Assembly (NCBI GenBank): GCA_019187105.1
Contig: JABAQM010000001.1
Coordinates: forward strand, 1,612,001 to 1,676,000
Direction: 5' to 3'
Length of the DNA: 64,000 nucleotides
Source: Fimbriimonadaceae bacterium
Lineage (GTDB): Bacteria > Armatimonadota > Fimbriimonadia > Fimbriimonadales > Fimbriimonadaceae
Both the position numbers and the translations under genes were made by a program. The notes beneath the pieces were generated by a model. The model saw only the letters and a program-made list of their open reading frames with translations, was not told where the DNA came from and did not search any database. Positions 49,857 through 58,417 of the stretch are shown here, piece by piece (position 1 is the stretch's first letter; each line of letters starts with the position of its first letter).

Positions 49857-50549
49857 CTACAAAGGTATTTCCGCTTCCAAATCGGCCACACACGGGATCA
49901 CGACCTCCTTTCCTGAGGTGGCTATCTTTCCTTCTCGCTTGAGTTTGGACATTTCCCGGCTTACCGATTCCCGCGTCGCCAAAATTCGCCGTCCCATTTC
50001 GCTACCGCTTAAGTAGTTCGTAAATCGAGTCCGTCCCCGGCTATCGACGACACCAATCGTCTTCGCCATTTGCAGAAGCAGCAGAATAACGTTTTGTCTG
50101 ACCGAGAGTCGCAGTACTCGCAGACGGTCGGCTTCTCGCAACCGATTGCACAGGGTCGCCATGATCTTGAGTGCAATCTCCGGCGCCTCCATGATCGCGT
50201 GCATGAAGTCCGCCCGATTGATCACCAGAAACTGGGAAGCCTCAACCGTTCTAACCGTGGCGGAACGCGGCAGCCCATCCAGCAACGCCATCTCGCCAAA
50301 GATCTCGCCCGGAACGCGCTCCGCAATAACGATACTCTCGTCATGCTCGTTGAGCTTGGACATCGCGACCTTGCCGTCGAGAATAATGAAGAGCGAGTCC
50401 CCCTCGTCGCCTTCCCGCATGACGATCTCGTCTTCCCGCTTCTTAACCGGCGTGCAGGTGTACGAGAGTCGTTCGAGAGCGCGCTTGCTCAAGCCGTCGA
50501 ATAGCGCGACTTTGCCAAGATACGACGAGTAGGACGACTGATCCCCCAT
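49857..50549 (-). CDS. Crp/Fnr-family transcriptional regulator
   Basis: A 230-residue regulator. The cyclic-nucleotide domain contains FGEMALLDGLPRSATVRTVE, with the Glu, Arg and Ser of the cAMP phosphate-binding cassette. The long C-helix leads into a winged helix with GRRILATRESVSREMSKLKREGKI. No cysteines for an Fe-S cluster are seen at the N-terminus, so it is Crp- rather than Fnr-like. ATG 50549 was chosen because TATGCT lies 8 bases upstream; an earlier in-frame start at 50615 would abut the divergent RNase J gene. Confidence 0.93.
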   Translation of the reverse strand: MGDQSSYSSYLGKVALFDGLSKRALERLSYTCTPVKKREDEIVMREGDEGDSLFIILDGKVAMSKLNEHDESIVIAERVPGEIFGEMALLDGLPRSATVRTVEASQFLVINRADFMHAIMEAPEIALKIMATLCNRLREADRLRVLRLSVRQNVILLLLQMAKTIGVVDSRGRTRFTNYLSGSEMGRRILATRESVSREMSKLKREGKIATSGKEVVIPCVADLEAEIPL

Positions 50550-50557
50550 AACATGCG

Positions 50558-50563
50558 AGCATA
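50558..50563 (-). promoter_or_regulatory. TANNNT -10 element, probable leaderless promoter of crp
   Basis: TATGCT on the minus strand, 8 bases before the ATG at 50549. Confidence 0.5.
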
Positions 50564-50603
50564 GCCGAACATCCGGCTCCTTCGGTGTGATCCAAGCTAC
50601 AGG

Positions 50604-50609
50604 TACCCT
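50604..50609 (+). promoter_or_regulatory. TANNNT -10 element, probable leaderless promoter of rnj
   Basis: TACCCT, 8 bases before the ATG at 50618. Confidence 0.45.
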
Positions 50610-50617
50610 CGTCACTC

Positions 50618-52264
50618 ATGGACGTAGTTCGCGTCATCCCCCTCGGCGGAGCCGGCGAGATCGGCCGTAACTGTACGGTCGTCGAGTACGGGGAAGACCT
50701 GATCCTGATCGATTGCGGCCTGAGCTTCCCCAATGAGGAAATGCTCGGCGTGGATATCGTCATTCCGGACTTCTCGTACGTCCTCGAAAACAAGGAAAGG
50801 CTTCGAGGGATATTCCTCACCCATGCCCATGAAGACCATGTAGGGGCCTTGCCCTACCTTCTGCCGAAAGTTAGTTGCCCCGTATATGGCAGCGAGTTCA
50901 CCTTGGCGCTGGTCAGAGCCAAGCTCGAAGAGCGGATCGACCTTACCGCAGTCGACCTTCGGGTCTTCAAGGGGCGTGAGGCGATTGAGGCCGGCGAGTT
51001 CAAGGTCGAGCCCATCCGGATCACCCACTCGATCCCGGAGACCTTTTGCATGGCGGTGCGAACTCCCCACGGCATCGTCCTCTTTACCGCTGATTTCAAG
51101 TTCGACTTCACCCCCGTCGACAACAAGCTCACCGACATGGCGCGGCTGGCCGCTCTAGGCGAGGAAGGCGTGCTCGTCCTGCTCAGCGACTCGACAAACG
51201 TCGAGCGAGCCGGCTGGAGCCCGAGCGAGCGGATCGTTACCCACGGCTTGCGAAAGTACTTTCTGGAGTCGCCGGGAAGAGTTCTTCTCACCACCTTCGC
51301 CAGCAACATCCACCGGATGCAGCAGGTTATCGATGTCGCGGCGGAGACGGGCCGAAAAGTAGCCGTCGCGGGTCGCCGCATGGAGCAAACCATCGATATC
51401 TGTGGCCGCATGGGCTACTTGAAGATTCCCGTTGGCGTCAAAGTGCCCTTGGAGGAAGTCCACCAGATGGAACCTGCCAAGGTGGTCATTCTCACCACCG
51501 GCAGCCAGGGCGAGCCACTTTCCGCCCTCGTTCAGATGTCGAAAGAGGAGTACGGGCGACTTCGGATTCAGCCGGGCGATACGATTCTCTACAGCGCGCG
51601 CCCGATTCCCGGCAATGAGGCTGCAATCTGGCGCACGGTCAATCGCCTGTTCCGGATCGGGGCAAGAGTCATATACGATGGACCGACCCCAATTCACGTC
51701 AGCGGCCACGGCTATCAGGAAGAGCTGAAGATGATGATCAACCTCACTCGGCCCTTCTACCTGGCGCCCGTCCACGGTGAACCGAGGCACCAGCACCTGT
51801 ACCTTGAGATCGCCCGTGGCATGGGTTACCCCGATCATCGGCTATTCATGATCGAGGATGGGCATCCTCTCACGATGGATCCGGAAACCGCTTGGCTCGG
51901 CGAGCCAGTTCACACCGGACGAGTCCTCGTGGACAACGGCGGCCATGCCGGCGTGAGCGAAGAAGTCCTGCGCGACCGCTACAACCTCGCCAACGATGGG
52001 GTGGTTTCGGTCACGATCGCGGTTGACACCGAGGTAGGAGAGGTCGTTGGCGACCCCGTGATCACCACCAAAGGCTATTCAGGCCCTCCGCATGCCGTTG
52101 ACCGGTTGATCGAATCGGTATGGGATGCGATTACCGGAATGAAACAGCAGGACCTGCGGGACATCGACCAGATTCGTCACGTCGTCACCGACGTCGTCCG
52201 CCGGACCATCCACCGCCACACCCAGCTTCGACCGCTGGTGGTCACCGCAATCGTCGAAATCTAA
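50618..52264 (+). CDS. rnj: Ribonuclease J
   Basis: A 548-residue metallo-beta-lactamase/beta-CASP nuclease with 5'-exonuclease and endonuclease activity, central to RNA turnover where RNase E is absent. It starts VRVIPLGGAGEIGRNCTVVEY; the zinc motif is FLTHAHEDHVGALPYL; the beta-CASP region has LLSDSTNVERAGWSPSE, LTTFASNIHRMQQVIDVAA and ILTTGSQGEPLSAL, and GHGYQEELKMMINLTRPFYLAPVHGEPRH closes the active site. The C-terminal domain ends AIVEI. Its stop overlaps the stop of convergent ftsY. Confidence 0.96.
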   Translation: MDVVRVIPLGGAGEIGRNCTVVEYGEDLILIDCGLSFPNEEMLGVDIVIPDFSYVLENKERLRGIFLTHAHEDHVGALPYLLPKVSCPVYGSEFTLALVRAKLEERIDLTAVDLRVFKGREAIEAGEFKVEPIRITHSIPETFCMAVRTPHGIVLFTADFKFDFTPVDNKLTDMARLAALGEEGVLVLLSDSTNVERAGWSPSERIVTHGLRKYFLESPGRVLLTTFASNIHRMQQVIDVAAETGRKVAVAGRRMEQTIDICGRMGYLKIPVGVKVPLEEVHQMEPAKVVILTTGSQGEPLSALVQMSKEEYGRLRIQPGDTILYSARPIPGNEAAIWRTVNRLFRIGARVIYDGPTPIHVSGHGYQEELKMMINLTRPFYLAPVHGEPRHQHLYLEIARGMGYPDHRLFMIEDGHPLTMDPETAWLGEPVHTGRVLVDNGGHAGVSEEVLRDRYNLANDGVVSVTIAVDTEVGEVVGDPVITTKGYSGPPHAVDRLIESVWDAITGMKQQDLRDIDQIRHVVTDVVRRTIHRHTQLRPLVVTAIVEI

Positions 52265-53133
52265 TCGAACAGATTCGCGGCAAATTCAGAGGGGCTGAAA
52301 TCGCGGAGGTCCTCGGCCTTCTCTCCCACGCCAATCAGCTTGATCGGCACATGGAATCGTTCATGGACGCCGATGAGGGCGCCACCTCGGGCAGTACCGT
52401 CAAGCTTGGTCAGGATTAAACCGGTAACACCCGCCGCCTTTATGAACTCCTCCGCTTGCCGCAGGGCGTTCTGGCCGGTGTTCGCATCCAGAACGAGGAG
52501 CACCTCATCGGGCGCCCTCCCTAGCCCTTTCTCGGCGACCCGGCGCAGCTTGCCGAGCTCGATCATCAGGTTCTCCTTGCTGTGCTGCCTCCCCGCAGTA
52601 TCGGCGAGAACATAGTCGGCCCCTCTGGCCCGCGCAGCCTGAATCGCGTCGAAAACGACGGCCGCACTATCGGCGCCGGGTTGGCTGCGAACGATTTCGC
52701 TCCCCGTCCGGTTGGCCCAAATCTCCAGTTGCTCGATAGCTGCCGCTCGAAAGGTGTCTCCCGCCGCCAACACGACTTTCTTACCCTGCCGTGTCAGGCG
52801 CTGGGCGAGCTTGCCGATCGAGGTGGTTTTGCCCACGCCGTTCACGCCGACAAAGAGGTAAACGGTGGGCGGTTCCGCCGCCATCGCAAGATCCGCCTTT
52901 TCGCCCTGGGTGAACCGGCTGCTGATCGCCAGTTTGAGCCTTTCGCGCATGGCCTCCGGTTGCGTGATCTTCTCGGTGCGAACGGCCCTTCTGAGCTCGT
53001 CGAGAATGGCGGTCGTGGTTTCGATGTGCGTGTCCGCCTGCAGCAGTTCCTCTTCGAGCTCCTCGTACAGCTCGTCGTCGATGACGCCCCGACCCATCAG
53101 GCGGTCGAATCGCTGGAGGAGCTTCTTGAACAT
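52261..53133 (-). CDS. ftsY: Signal recognition particle receptor FtsY
   Basis: A 290-residue SRP GTPase, the short form without the long acidic A domain of E. coli. N domain ([36 protein letters not shown]), then the G domain: [14 protein letters not shown] (G1), [30 protein letters not shown] (G3), [15 protein letters not shown] (G4) and [17 protein letters not shown]. It receives SRP-ribosome complexes at the membrane. ATG 53133 has TACTCT 6 bases upstream; longer in-frame starts overlap the divergent gene. Confidence 0.97.
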   Translation of the reverse strand: MFKKLLQRFDRLMGRGVIDDELYEELEEELLQADTHIETTTAILDELRRAVRTEKITQPEAMRERLKLAISSRFTQGEKADLAMAAEPPTVYLFVGVNGVGKTTSIGKLAQRLTRQGKKVVLAAGDTFRAAAIEQLEIWANRTGSEIVRSQPGADSAAVVFDAIQAARARGADYVLADTAGRQHSKENLMIELGKLRRVAEKGLGRAPDEVLLVLDANTGQNALRQAEEFIKAAGVTGLILTKLDGTARGGALIGVHERFHVPIKLIGVGEKAEDLRDFSPSEFAANLFD

Positions 53134-53139
53134 CGGGCT

Positions 53140-53145
53140 AGAGTA
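53140..53145 (-). promoter_or_regulatory. TANNNT -10 element, probable leaderless promoter of ftsY
   Basis: TACTCT on the minus strand, 6 bases before the ATG at 53133. The -10 of the divergent gene is only 16 bases away. Confidence 0.55.
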
Positions 53146-53161
53146 TGACCGACCCCACCGG

Positions 53162-53169
53162 TATACTTT
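53162..53169 (+). promoter_or_regulatory. -10 element, probable leaderless promoter
   Basis: TATACT (8 bases before ATG 53176) overlaps TACTTT (6 bases before it); either serves as TANNNT. Confidence 0.55.
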
Positions 53170-53175
53170 CAGTCG

Positions 53176-53508
53176 ATGGCTACGTTCAAGGAGGGTCAGA
53201 AAGTCCGGGTAGTGACCCGCGAAGTTACCCCAGATGATCGCAAGTCCAATCGCTATTTCGCCCATATGGCGGGTCTTACGGGCACCGTTCAGAACTACTA
53301 CGGCACCGAAGAGGTCGCGGTCCGCATCGATCCGGCAGCGCTTGGCACGATCGCCCAGTCCGTCATGAAGGAAGCCATCCTTCGCATGCGAAAGAGATTT
53401 CTCGACAACGTGAGCGAAGAGCAGCGCGCCAAGCTCACGCCCGAAGAGCAGGAATTCGACGCTAACTACAACCTGCTCGTACGGGCCGCCGATCTCGAAA
53501 AGCTCTAG
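53176..53508 (+). CDS. Hypothetical protein, KOW/SH3-like start
   Basis: A 110-residue soluble protein. The first half (FKEGQKVRVVTREVTPDDRK...HMAGLTGTVQNYYGTEEVAVRID) reads like a small SH3/KOW-type barrel, a fold often used for nucleic acid or ribosome contacts. The second half is a charged helical segment (MRKRFLDNVSEEQRAKLTPEEQEFDA). No named family. It is divergent from ftsY with promoters that interlock. Confidence 0.72.
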   Translation: MATFKEGQKVRVVTREVTPDDRKSNRYFAHMAGLTGTVQNYYGTEEVAVRIDPAALGTIAQSVMKEAILRMRKRFLDNVSEEQRAKLTPEEQEFDANYNLLVRAADLEKL

Positions 53509-54293
53509 GCATCCCGGCGCATCGCTCCTGGGGTCCTACCATAGCGAGCGGTAAACAACCGCGTCAAATGCGATTGATCGGCAAATCCAGCCTCGATCGC
53601 GATCTGTGCGATCTTAAGCGTCGGGTCGGCGAGCCTCGTGCGAGCCCACTCCAGTCGGCGATCCCTGATGTAATCGCCCACGGAGACACCCAACTGGGAC
53701 CGAAAGCCGCGCGCCAGGTGGGACGGATGAACGCCGATCCCACGCGCCGCAGCCGACAGGTTGATGGGTTCAAGAAAGCGGCCGTCGATCCATTCTTGGG
53801 CACGATCCACTATCGAATTCGGACGTTCGGTGGCCCTTCCCTGGCGCAGCATCATCGCATGGAGCTCCAGAAAGGCAGCCCGCACTTTCAACTCGGAAAT
53901 GGAGTCGGGGTCCGCGAGCTCGGCGAGCAGCGTGCGAGTGATACGGTCGGCATCTTCGCCCCGCAGCTCGCTTCCGTTTCTCGGCACCGCGCTCAGCCCC
54001 AGCGCGGGTAGGTCCACCTGAATGCCTAGAGCGAGGATATCGGTCGGACAGCGCTCATGCTCGTGGATCGAGTCTGGCAGCCGGAAGTACCAGGTACCGG
54101 GTGCCGACCAACGGATATGACCCTGCGAGTCGGTCCAGTGGTGCCTTCCCTCGATTAGGGTCAGATACGAGGCGATCGAATGGGAGTGCGGCGGAACATA
54201 GCTCTTCGCCGCCCGGCGAGTCATCGTGACATAGAGAGACCCGAAGTCAAGAGAGCGCTCGATCCGGCCGTGGCACTCGCCAATTCCGAACAC
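53505..54293 (-). CDS. AraC-family transcriptional regulator
   Basis: A 262-residue regulator. The N-terminal cupin-like sensing domain includes YVPPHSHSIASYLTLIEGRHHWTDSQGHI, with histidines as in ligand-binding jelly rolls. The C-terminal double HTH has LSAAARGIGVHPSHLARGFRSQLGVSVGDYIRDRRLEWARTRL and KIAQIAIEAGFADQSHLTRLFTARYGRTPGAMRR. It begins at GTG 54293, 2 bases after the PEP-CTERM gene stop, so it probably depends on that gene's promoter. Targets unknown. Confidence 0.93.
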   Translation of the reverse strand: MFGIGECHGRIERSLDFGSLYVTMTRRAAKSYVPPHSHSIASYLTLIEGRHHWTDSQGHIRWSAPGTWYFRLPDSIHEHERCPTDILALGIQVDLPALGLSAVPRNGSELRGEDADRITRTLLAELADPDSISELKVRAAFLELHAMMLRQGRATERPNSIVDRAQEWIDGRFLEPINLSAAARGIGVHPSHLARGFRSQLGVSVGDYIRDRRLEWARTRLADPTLKIAQIAIEAGFADQSHLTRLFTARYGRTPGAMRRDA

Positions 54294-54295
54294 CC

Positions 54296-55270
54296 TCAGC
54301 CGGCTTTCCCCCTTCGACGTCGGGCCATAGCAAAGGCACCCATGGCGACTCCCACTATCGTTGCCGGTTCAGGCACCAGCGCGATGAACGTGGGACCGTC
54401 CATCCCATGGCCGTCAAACGCGATCCCCTTGAACGCGCCCGACCCACTGTCATACCGCAGCACGCGGTCATTGCGCCAGCTCGTGACAAGCAGGTCGCCA
54501 TTGGCGTCGAAGATCATGCCGGATGCCCCGCTCAATCCGCCCGAACCGCTCGCGATAAAGACGTCGACGAATGCGCCAGTCTCCTGGTTGAACCGAAGGA
54601 CCTTGTTGCCGTTGTCGCTGCTGATCCAGGCCATACCGTCGCGCCAAAGGATTGTTCTGGGCTGAGTCAGGCTGCCCCCGGATCCGTTCGTGACGAACGC
54701 CCCAAGGAAGTCGCCGGTCAAACCGTCGAATTTCAACACCCGGTGATTCCAGAAACTCGGAACGTAAAGATTCCCGTCCGGAGCCATGGCAATCCCGACA
54801 TCTGGGCCGTTTAGATTCCCAAGGCCGCCCGCCACGAACGTCGACATGAACGCCCCCGTCTTGCCATCGTACTTGAGAATGCTGTCACCGTTGAACGAAG
54901 CCACCAGGAGGTTGCCGGCCTTGTCGAAAGTGAGTCCGGTCGGTCCGTTCAGACCGCCGCTGCCGGTTCCCACAAACGTATCGATGTGCCCCATCGTCTT
55001 CGCGTCGTAACGCTCGATCGAGTGGTTGCCCTCGTTCGCTACATACAGGTAGCCATCCGGACCGAGCACGACGCCCTGGGGTCCGTCCAGTTGAAATCCA
55101 GTCAGTTCCCCTAGGTAGGCGCCATCGCTGCCGAAGCGATGAACCAGATCGGAACCGAAGCCGCTGACGAGGTACTCGGCTGCGGTCGCAGGTATGGCAA
55201 GGACGAGACAGGCAGACAGAAGGGCAGTTTTCAAGCGCATGGCAATGGCACCACTGTACGTGGCTGCCAT
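54296..55270 (-). CDS. NHL-repeat protein with PEP-CTERM sorting signal
   Basis: A 324-residue exported beta-propeller. Signal helix LKTALLSACLVLAIPATAAEY. About six repeats of the NHL/SMP-30 type follow, e.g. GPQGVVLGPDGYLYVANEGNHSIERYDAKTG-like and GPTGLTFDKAGNLLVASFNGDSILKYDGKTGAF. It ends with VPEPATIVGVAMGAFAMARRRRG, a canonical PEP-CTERM signal for exosortase processing. TAGGAT lies 6 bases before ATG 55270, which supports this start over ATG 55240, although both keep the signal peptide. Probably a surface or exopolysaccharide-associated protein. Confidence 0.87.
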   Translation of the reverse strand: MAATYSGAIAMRLKTALLSACLVLAIPATAAEYLVSGFGSDLVHRFGSDGAYLGELTGFQLDGPQGVVLGPDGYLYVANEGNHSIERYDAKTMGHIDTFVGTGSGGLNGPTGLTFDKAGNLLVASFNGDSILKYDGKTGAFMSTFVAGGLGNLNGPDVGIAMAPDGNLYVPSFWNHRVLKFDGLTGDFLGAFVTNGSGGSLTQPRTILWRDGMAWISSDNGNKVLRFNQETGAFVDVFIASGSGGLSGASGMIFDANGDLLVTSWRNDRVLRYDSGSGAFKGIAFDGHGMDGPTFIALVPEPATIVGVAMGAFAMARRRRGKAG

Positions 55271-55276
55271 CCGAGA

Positions 55277-55282
55277 ATCCTA
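55277..55282 (-). promoter_or_regulatory. TANNNT -10 element, probable leaderless promoter
   Basis: TAGGAT on the minus strand, 6 bases before the ATG at 55270. Confidence 0.5.
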
Positions 55283-55338
55283 GAATCAGACGCGAGAACT
55301 TTGGAACGCCCGTTGCATTGTCGGCTGCAACCAGCGTT

Positions 55339-56040
55339 CTAGCGTCGAGCTGCGATAAGGATCCGGCGCCACTTGTCGTTTTCAAGCGAATCGGTGGCGA
55401 CCCCGCGCCTGCTGCTGGAACTGTGAACAAAATATCCGTTGCCCAGATAAATACCGGTATGGCCGATTTTGTTGCGCTTTTTCTCCCAGAAGTAAAGGCG
55501 ATCTCCCTTTTGCAGGTCTTCCAGGCGATTGATCGGCTGACCCACCAGGGCTTGCTGAGCGGCCGTTCGCGGCAGATCGATGCCGATCTTTCCGAACAGC
55601 TGCTTCACGAACCCGGAGCAATCGATACCACCCATCAGGTCGTTGCCACCCCATTTGTATGGGGTTCCGGTGAATTTTAGGCCATAGTCCGCTACGGCGG
55701 CGCGCATGGTCGTCCCGCCGCGCGATGTGGTGGTACCGGCCGAGGCATAGGTCTGGTCGATCGTAACCTCATACGGCAAACGTGCAACTTTGTCCGCTAA
55801 AATATATCCGCTCCGCCCGTTCTGCAGCACGACCTGCAGCCACTTCTCGTACTTCGATGGCCGGATTACCAAGTACTCGTAGGCTTTGCAGCGGTAGTAC
55901 GTTCCCGCGCTGTCCCCGGGCGCACGGCGAATTGGAGTCGCCGCCACCGTTTGCCCAAGTTTGCCGAGGACGATCTTCTGATCGGCAAACGAAAACGCCG
56001 CCAGAGCGGCGAGAATCATGAGGGCAAGGAGTCGTTTCAT
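55339..56040 (-). CDS. NlpC/P60-family murein endopeptidase with SH3 domain
   Basis: A 233-residue exported enzyme (signal MKRLLALMILAALAAFSFA) that cuts peptide stems of peptidoglycan. Residues about 25-90 form a bacterial SH3 domain (TPIRRAPGDSAGTYYRCKAYEYLVIRP...GYILADKV). The catalytic domain has the cysteine in GGIDCSGFVKQLFG, the histidine in KIGHTGIYLGNGYFVHS. ATG 56040 has TAATGT 8 bases upstream. Confidence 0.93.
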   Translation of the reverse strand: MKRLLALMILAALAAFSFADQKIVLGKLGQTVAATPIRRAPGDSAGTYYRCKAYEYLVIRPSKYEKWLQVVLQNGRSGYILADKVARLPYEVTIDQTYASAGTTTSRGGTTMRAAVADYGLKFTGTPYKWGGNDLMGGIDCSGFVKQLFGKIGIDLPRTAAQQALVGQPINRLEDLQKGDRLYFWEKKRNKIGHTGIYLGNGYFVHSSSSRRGVATDSLENDKWRRILIAARR

Positions 56041-56048
56041 CGGGAAGT

Positions 56049-56054
56049 ACATTA
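56049..56054 (-). promoter_or_regulatory. TANNNT -10 element, probable leaderless promoter
   Basis: TAATGT on the minus strand, 8 bases before the ATG at 56040. Confidence 0.45.
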
Positions 56055-56081
56055 AGATCATCGGTAGATTCGATCAGAGCT

Positions 56082-56765
56082 TCAGACGCGCACAACCCGC
56101 AAAGCGTTCAGTATCAAGCGACCATCGGACTTGCCCAGGGCCTCCCGAGTAGCCCGTTCAGGGTGCGGCATGATTCCCAATACGTTGCCGGCTTCGTTCA
56201 AAATTCCAGCGATATTATGCATGGAACCGTTCGGATTGGCGCCATCGGTCGGCTGGCCCTCCGCATCGACGTAGCGAAAGGCAACCCGCTGCTCGTCTTC
56301 AAGCCGCCGGAGGACAGGCTCCTCGGCTATAAAACGGCCCTCACCGTGGGCAATGGGAATCTGAATCAGGCGATCGACGCGGTCCGTCCACACCGAGGTT
56401 CGGTTTTCCGCACGCAGTGTCACCGTCTTGCAAACAAATTTGCGGGAAGCATTCTGCATCAACGCGCCGGGCAGAATTTCGGACTCGCATAGCACCTGGA
56501 AACCGTTGCATACGCCGATCACGGGATTGCCCCGTGCGGCCAGTCTCCGAACCTCGTCCATAATCGGCGCCCGACTTGCGATCGCTCCGCAACGCAGGTA
56601 GTCCCCATAGGTAAAACCCCCTGGCAGGAAGACCGCATCAAACCGGCTGAGGTCGTGATCTTCGTGCCACACGTAATCGGCCTGGAGGCCCAAGTCGTCC
56701 CGCAACGCATAAAGCGCATCCTGGTCGCAGTTAGAACCCGGGAAGCGGATGACGGCGACTCTCAA
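56082..56765 (-). CDS. purQ: Phosphoribosylformylglycinamidine synthase glutaminase subunit
   Basis: A 227-residue glutaminase supplying ammonia for step four of purine synthesis. [20 protein letters not shown] is the characteristic N-terminus, the nucleophile is in [12 protein letters not shown], and the His-Glu pair in MPHPERAT. I set the start at TTG 56765, which overlaps the purS stop as TTGA; the longer in-frame reading lies inside purS. The large subunit purL is not in the window. Confidence 0.95.
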   Translation of the reverse strand: MRVAVIRFPGSNCDQDALYALRDDLGLQADYVWHEDHDLSRFDAVFLPGGFTYGDYLRCGAIASRAPIMDEVRRLAARGNPVIGVCNGFQVLCESEILPGALMQNASRKFVCKTVTLRAENRTSVWTDRVDRLIQIPIAHGEGRFIAEEPVLRRLEDEQRVAFRYVDAEGQPTDGANPNGSMHNIAGILNEAGNVLGIMPHPERATREALGKSDGRLILNALRVVRV

Positions 56766-56995
56766 CCGGCGACCTCGACGCGATAGTCCTCGATCACCGG
56801 GTTGGCGAGCAGCTTGTCGCACATCGCCTTCACGCTGGCCTCGTCGTAGGAGTCCAGCTCAAGCACGATCTCCTTGCCGATCCGGACGTCGCGCACCTCG
56901 TCGAAGCCCAGCTTCTGGAGCGAGCCCGCTACCGTGCGACCGGCCGAATCCAACAACGAGGGCTTAAGCGAGACATGGACCTTGACCTTGACCAC
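56762..56995 (-). CDS. purS: Phosphoribosylformylglycinamidine synthase PurS subunit
   Basis: A 77-residue bridging subunit of the PurS-PurQ-PurL complex. KVHVSLKPSLLDSAGRTVAGSLQKLGF and VRDVRIGKEIVLELD match the family along its length. GTG 56995 gives the usual size; a longer in-frame start at 57049 would run into the gene upstream. Translationally coupled to purQ. It follows dppA by 22 bases in the same direction. Confidence 0.94.
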   Translation of the reverse strand: MVKVKVHVSLKPSLLDSAGRTVAGSLQKLGFDEVRDVRIGKEIVLELDSYDEASVKAMCDKLLANPVIEDYRVEVAG

Positions 56996-57017
56996 GTTTC
57001 CATTTTGACAGACCAGG

Positions 57018-57857
57018 CTAGTCGTTCGAAAATCGGCCGACACCGCCATAGCCGATCATGACCCACGCCAGCTGGTGCAGTTCGTGGAAACTCGCCGCAA
57101 CCGCTTCGACGGTGTAGCCGTCCACCCGGATAACGCCGGGAAGCCGCGCCGCCGAATCGGCGAACTCGACGCGGGTAAACCGAATGCGGATCGGCGCCGG
57201 CAAGGGCGGGCGCCAAGGCGACATCGCCTTGCATCGCCGGACGGCCTCCCTCGCCGCCGATTCGATCGAGCGTTCCACGGCGGACGGATGGTGAAGCTTG
57301 GCCAAGTGGCGGCCGATTCCCTCCTTCGTTTCCACGGTCGCGATGTCAGGGAGCAGATCAGCGGCCTCACGGCATCCTGCCTTGTCGCTGGCGATCATGA
57401 CGACGGGCACGCCGTAAGCCCCCGCGATTCCCGCGCTCATCCCGATTTCGCCGACCTCCAGATCCTCGATCCACATCCCGTGGACGGTATTCGTAAAGGA
57501 GTGCTCCATGACCGCCTGTGGGGTTCCCGCCTTGGCGTGATAGCCGATGAGGAGTGCGGCATCAAAGGAATTGTCGATGCCGATCATCATCCCATCGCGT
57601 CCCGCGCCAAGCCCTGACACGAGCTCCGCGTTCAGCTCAAGCTCGTCCGCGAGGAGGTTCTTCATACACCCGTGGGAGTCCTTGACAAGGACTTCCTCAG
57701 CACCGCCGGCGCGGGCGCCGCGAATCGCTGCATTGACGTCTGCGGTCAAGCGGCGTCGGGCAAACGCCCAGTCATAACCGTCTCCAGGGCCACCGCACTG
57801 GCTCCAGGCGACAAGACCGGAAATACCCTCGATATCCGCCGAGATATAGACCTTCAT
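57018..57857 (-). CDS. dppA: M55 D-aminopeptidase
   Basis: A 279-residue zinc peptidase acting on D-amino-acid peptides, probably murein-derived. Metal and active-site motifs: MKVYISADIEGISGLV at the N-terminus, VKDSHGCMKNLL, GYHAKAGT and EHSFTNTVHGMWI with the histidine, and GEIGMSAGIAGAYGVPVVMIASDKAG. Cytoplasmic, no signal. ATGA overlap with gmk upstream. Confidence 0.93.
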   Translation of the reverse strand: MKVYISADIEGISGLVAWSQCGGPGDGYDWAFARRRLTADVNAAIRGARAGGAEEVLVKDSHGCMKNLLADELELNAELVSGLGAGRDGMMIGIDNSFDAALLIGYHAKAGTPQAVMEHSFTNTVHGMWIEDLEVGEIGMSAGIAGAYGVPVVMIASDKAGCREAADLLPDIATVETKEGIGRHLAKLHHPSAVERSIESAAREAVRRCKAMSPWRPPLPAPIRIRFTRVEFADSAARLPGVIRVDGYTVEAVAASFHELHQLAWVMIGYGGVGRFSND

Positions 57858-58417
57858 CCCGCCGCGAGCTTACCGTTCACGATTGACGCCAGCTCGGCTA
57901 CAGCTCGGCTGACGTCTCGGTTCACAACCCGGTGCGCGTAGCGATCGGCGAGGTCCATCTCTGCTTCCGCAGTCACGAGCCGCTGCTCGATCGCCTCCGG
58001 ACTGTCGGTCGCCCGGGCGAGGATGCGCTGGCGGAGCTCCTCACGGCTTGGAGGCAAGATGAAGATCGACACCGCATCGGGAAGTTTGGCCATGGCTTCG
58101 AGCGCTCCCTGCACATCGATCTTCAGGATCGTGATCTTGCCCGCCTCCAGCCGCCGATTCATATCGGCCAAAGGGGTTCCGTAACGCCGCCCGTGAACTT
58201 CCTTATGCTCAAGAAAATCGCCTCGTCCGATCATCGCAACGAATTCGGATTCGGTTTTGAAGTGGTAGTCGACGCCGTCGACTTCGCCGTCCCGTGGCGA
58301 CCGCGTCGTGGCCGCAACCACCCGCTCGACTCGCGGGTCCACAGCATGCCAGCGGTCGATCAGCGTGTCTTTGCCAACCCCGCTCGGGCCGCTCAAGATG
58401 ACGACAAGTCCCCTCAT
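57854..58417 (-). CDS. gmk: Guanylate kinase
   Basis: A 187-residue enzyme phosphorylating GMP to GDP. P-loop LSGPSGVGKDTLIDRW, GMP-binding TTRSPRDGEVDGVDYHF, YGTPLADM, and lid region RQRILARATDSPEAIEQRL are all present. The P-loop has Asp where Ser/Thr is usual after Lys (GKD), which also occurs in other gmk genes. ATGA overlaps with yvcK upstream and dppA downstream make one operon. Confidence 0.97.
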   Translation of the reverse strand: MRGLVVILSGPSGVGKDTLIDRWHAVDPRVERVVAATTRSPRDGEVDGVDYHFKTESEFVAMIGRGDFLEHKEVHGRRYGTPLADMNRRLEAGKITILKIDVQGALEAMAKLPDAVSIFILPPSREELRQRILARATDSPEAIEQRLVTAEAEMDLADRYAHRVVNRDVSRAVAELASIVNGKLAAG

